NCBI GenBank assembly: GCA_902362435.1
Contig: CABIWW010000002.1
Location: forward strand, 124,001-188,000
Direction of reading: 5' to 3'
From: Eubacteriaceae bacterium
GTDB taxonomy: Bacteria > Bacillota > Clostridia > Peptostreptococcales > Anaerovoracaceae
Length of the DNA: 64,000 nucleotides
The notes under the pieces: model-generated
Databases searched by the model: none
What the model was told of the DNA's origin: nothing
The model's input: the letters and a program-made list of their open reading frames with translations, nothing else
Program-made: the position numbers and the translations under genes
Shown: positions 62,882-64,000 of the stretch, one piece after another
Layout of the letters: each line of letters begins with the position of its first letter
Numbering within the stretch: position 1 is the stretch's first letter

Positions 62882-64000
62882 TCACTGCTCTATCACGACG
62901 AACCCGCCCTTTGGAACGGATGTCCACTCATCGTTCACGCGCTTCCCCTCCAGGTTGTTCTGCAGCGCACGTATCACCCCGCTGTGAGCTACGATGATGA
63001 TCTCCTTTGAATCATCATTTTCAAGGATCTTTCTCAGTGTCTTCACTGCTCTGTACTGTATATCATAGAAGTTCTCGGATTTGTTTCCCGTCTTGAAGAT
63101 GAACATATCCTCGCCCCTGCGCATGTATTCCTCAGGGAACTCTGCCTTTATCCGGCTGACAGGCTGTCCGTCCCACTTTCCGAGATTTATCTCTCGAAGT
63201 CCGGGTGCTTTCACGATTTCCGGGTATTTTTCGTTATTTTTTTCACTAAATTTGCGCAAGATTATCTCCGCTGACTCCATTGCCCTCGAAAGATCACTTG
63301 CATATATCACCCGCGGACATGCAAAATCCGCAGCCAGCTGCTCAGCACTCTGTGCGATCTGCATGCGCCCTTTTTCGTTCAGAGGTACATCATACTGCCC
63401 TATGAACATTTTCTCGGCATGCTGCATCGTTTCACCGTGTCTAACCAGCACTATACGCCTGCCGCAGGCCAGCTCCTGCAGATCTTTGCGCACGCAGCCC
63501 GATCGATAGAACTCCAGCAGCTCACTGTAGCTTTCCGGAGTGTCCATATCCAGCAGGCAGCCCTCGTCGCTGACCGGTATCCTGACCATACGATCCCAGT
63601 ATTTGTCCGTGACCGCCTTTAACCCTCCGGATCCGTCGTAACTGCATATCTCCTCCGCATAGAACTTCGGGACGAACAGCGGATGACCTTTCTTGCCCTC
63701 GAACACAGGTACAAAAAAATTCTCTCCGCTGCTGTCACATCCGGCGTGCTCCGCGACAGTTCTGACGGTTTCAGCCGATATCAGCGGACAGTCGACCGGC
63801 ATCACCAGATACCCTGCGGTGTCAGGATACAGCTCCCTCGCCTTCGATATCCCCGTTTTTATCGACGAAAACATGCCTGTATCATAGTCTGCATTATAAG
63901 CCTCGATGCAGCCCTCAGAATCTAAAACAGGCCCCAACAGTTCCCTGCTGTAGCCTGTGACTGTCACTATCCTGCCGATACCTGCATCTTTTACACTGCG
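62882..64000 (-). CDS. MobA-like nucleotidyltransferase / histidine phosphatase fusion (5' end outside window)
   Basis: The frame stays open to the window edge, so the N-terminus is missing; at least 372 residues are present. The first part is a MobA/MocA-like NTP transferase with the Asp in LVMPVDCPLIS and KGHPLFVP. After about residue 175 a histidine-phosphatase (phosphoglycerate mutase superfamily) domain starts: VLVRHGET, ASDLSRAMESAEI, GLREINLGKWDG and IIVAHSGVIRAL. Such fusions occur in Clostridia near molybdenum hydroxylase maturation genes, so a molybdenum cofactor cytidylyltransferase role is plausible but unproven. Confidence 0.85.
   Translation of the reverse strand, partial: RSVKDAGIGRIVTVTGYSRELLGPVLDSEGCIEAYNADYDTGMFSSIKTGISKARELYPDTAGYLVMPVDCPLISAETVRTVAEHAGCDSSGENFFVPVFEGKKGHPLFVPKFYAEEICSYDGSGGLKAVTDKYWDRMVRIPVSDEGCLLDMDTPESYSELLEFYRSGCVRKDLQELACGRRIVLVRHGETMQHAEKMFIGQYDVPLNEKGRMQIAQSAEQLAADFACPRVIYASDLSRAMESAEIILRKFSEKNNEKYPEIVKAPGLREINLGKWDGQPVSRIKAEFPEEYMRRGEDMFIFKTGNKSENFYDIQYRAVKTLRKILENDDSKEIIIVAHSGVIRALQNNLEGKRVNDEWTSVPKGGFVVIEQ

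Overview
The window reads as a chromosomal segment of an anaerobic, low-to-mid GC Bacillota, most likely class Clostridia. The pointers are the Bacillota order of the S10-spc-alpha ribosomal block with zinc-type S14, a reverse rubrerythrin, a complete Rnf complex, L-box and TPP riboswitches, an ECF vitamin transporter and a SpoIIQ-like M23 protein. A relative of Anaerovoracaceae / Eubacteriales Family XIII would fit, but that is a guess. No tRNA, rRNA, CRISPR array, insertion sequence or prophage gene was seen.

Layout. 0-5.9 kb: alanyl-tRNA editing protein, a G5/3D-domain cell-wall protein, and an nfu - M20 dipeptidase - DMT exporter operon. 6-12.4 kb: a branched-chain-type binding lipoprotein, reverse rubrerythrin, a YitT membrane protein behind three 26-bp repeats, and a polar amino acid ABC transporter. 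12.7-16.2 kb: a small membrane protein, a sodium:solute symporter and an Amidohydro_3 enzyme that look like an uptake-and-hydrolysis module. 16.6-18.5 kb: an NhaC-family transporter under a lysine riboswitch, probably LysW. 18.5-34.7 kb: the ribosomal superoperon on the minus strand (rpsJ to rplQ, with secY, adk, map, infA and rpoA). 35-39 kb: GNAT, PfkB kinase, uridine-kinase-like protein and a PC4/YdbC-family protein. 39.2-39.6 kb: a collapsed surface-protein gene that keeps only its two ends. 39.9-43.5 kb: aminotransferase, SpoIIQ-like peptidase, TPP riboswitch and thiC. 43.7-49.9 kb: aroD-ecfA1-ecfA2-ecfT-trmB, then an ECF S component divergent from a PdxR/MocR regulator. 49.8-54.6 kb: YfhO, a GT2 glycosyltransferase and ApbE. 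54.6-56.5 kb: a NusG-domain-II protein, a Gx transporter and a nuclease-like orphan. 57.5-62.5 kb: rnfCDGEAB. 62.9 kb to the edge: a 5'-truncated MobA-like/histidine-phosphatase fusion.

How the parts fit. RnfG and RnfD need covalent FMN, which ApbE (54 kb) supplies; the NusG-II and Gx-transporter genes commonly travel with rnf. EcfA1A2T would power the nearby S component, and the divergent PdxR-like regulator suggests that its substrate is a B6 vitamer. Lysine and thiamine supply are each switched by a riboswitch with a visible terminator.

The least expected signals are: a PdxR-like regulator with Ser where the PLP-binding Lys should be, facing a perfect palindrome; a surface-protein gene reduced to signal peptide plus anchor but with promoter and SD intact; two distant non-coding elements sharing CACA-N14-TGTG dyads with a compensatory base change; a CTG start codon; and apbE and the NusG-II gene with back-to-back Shine-Dalgarno sequences forming one palindrome.
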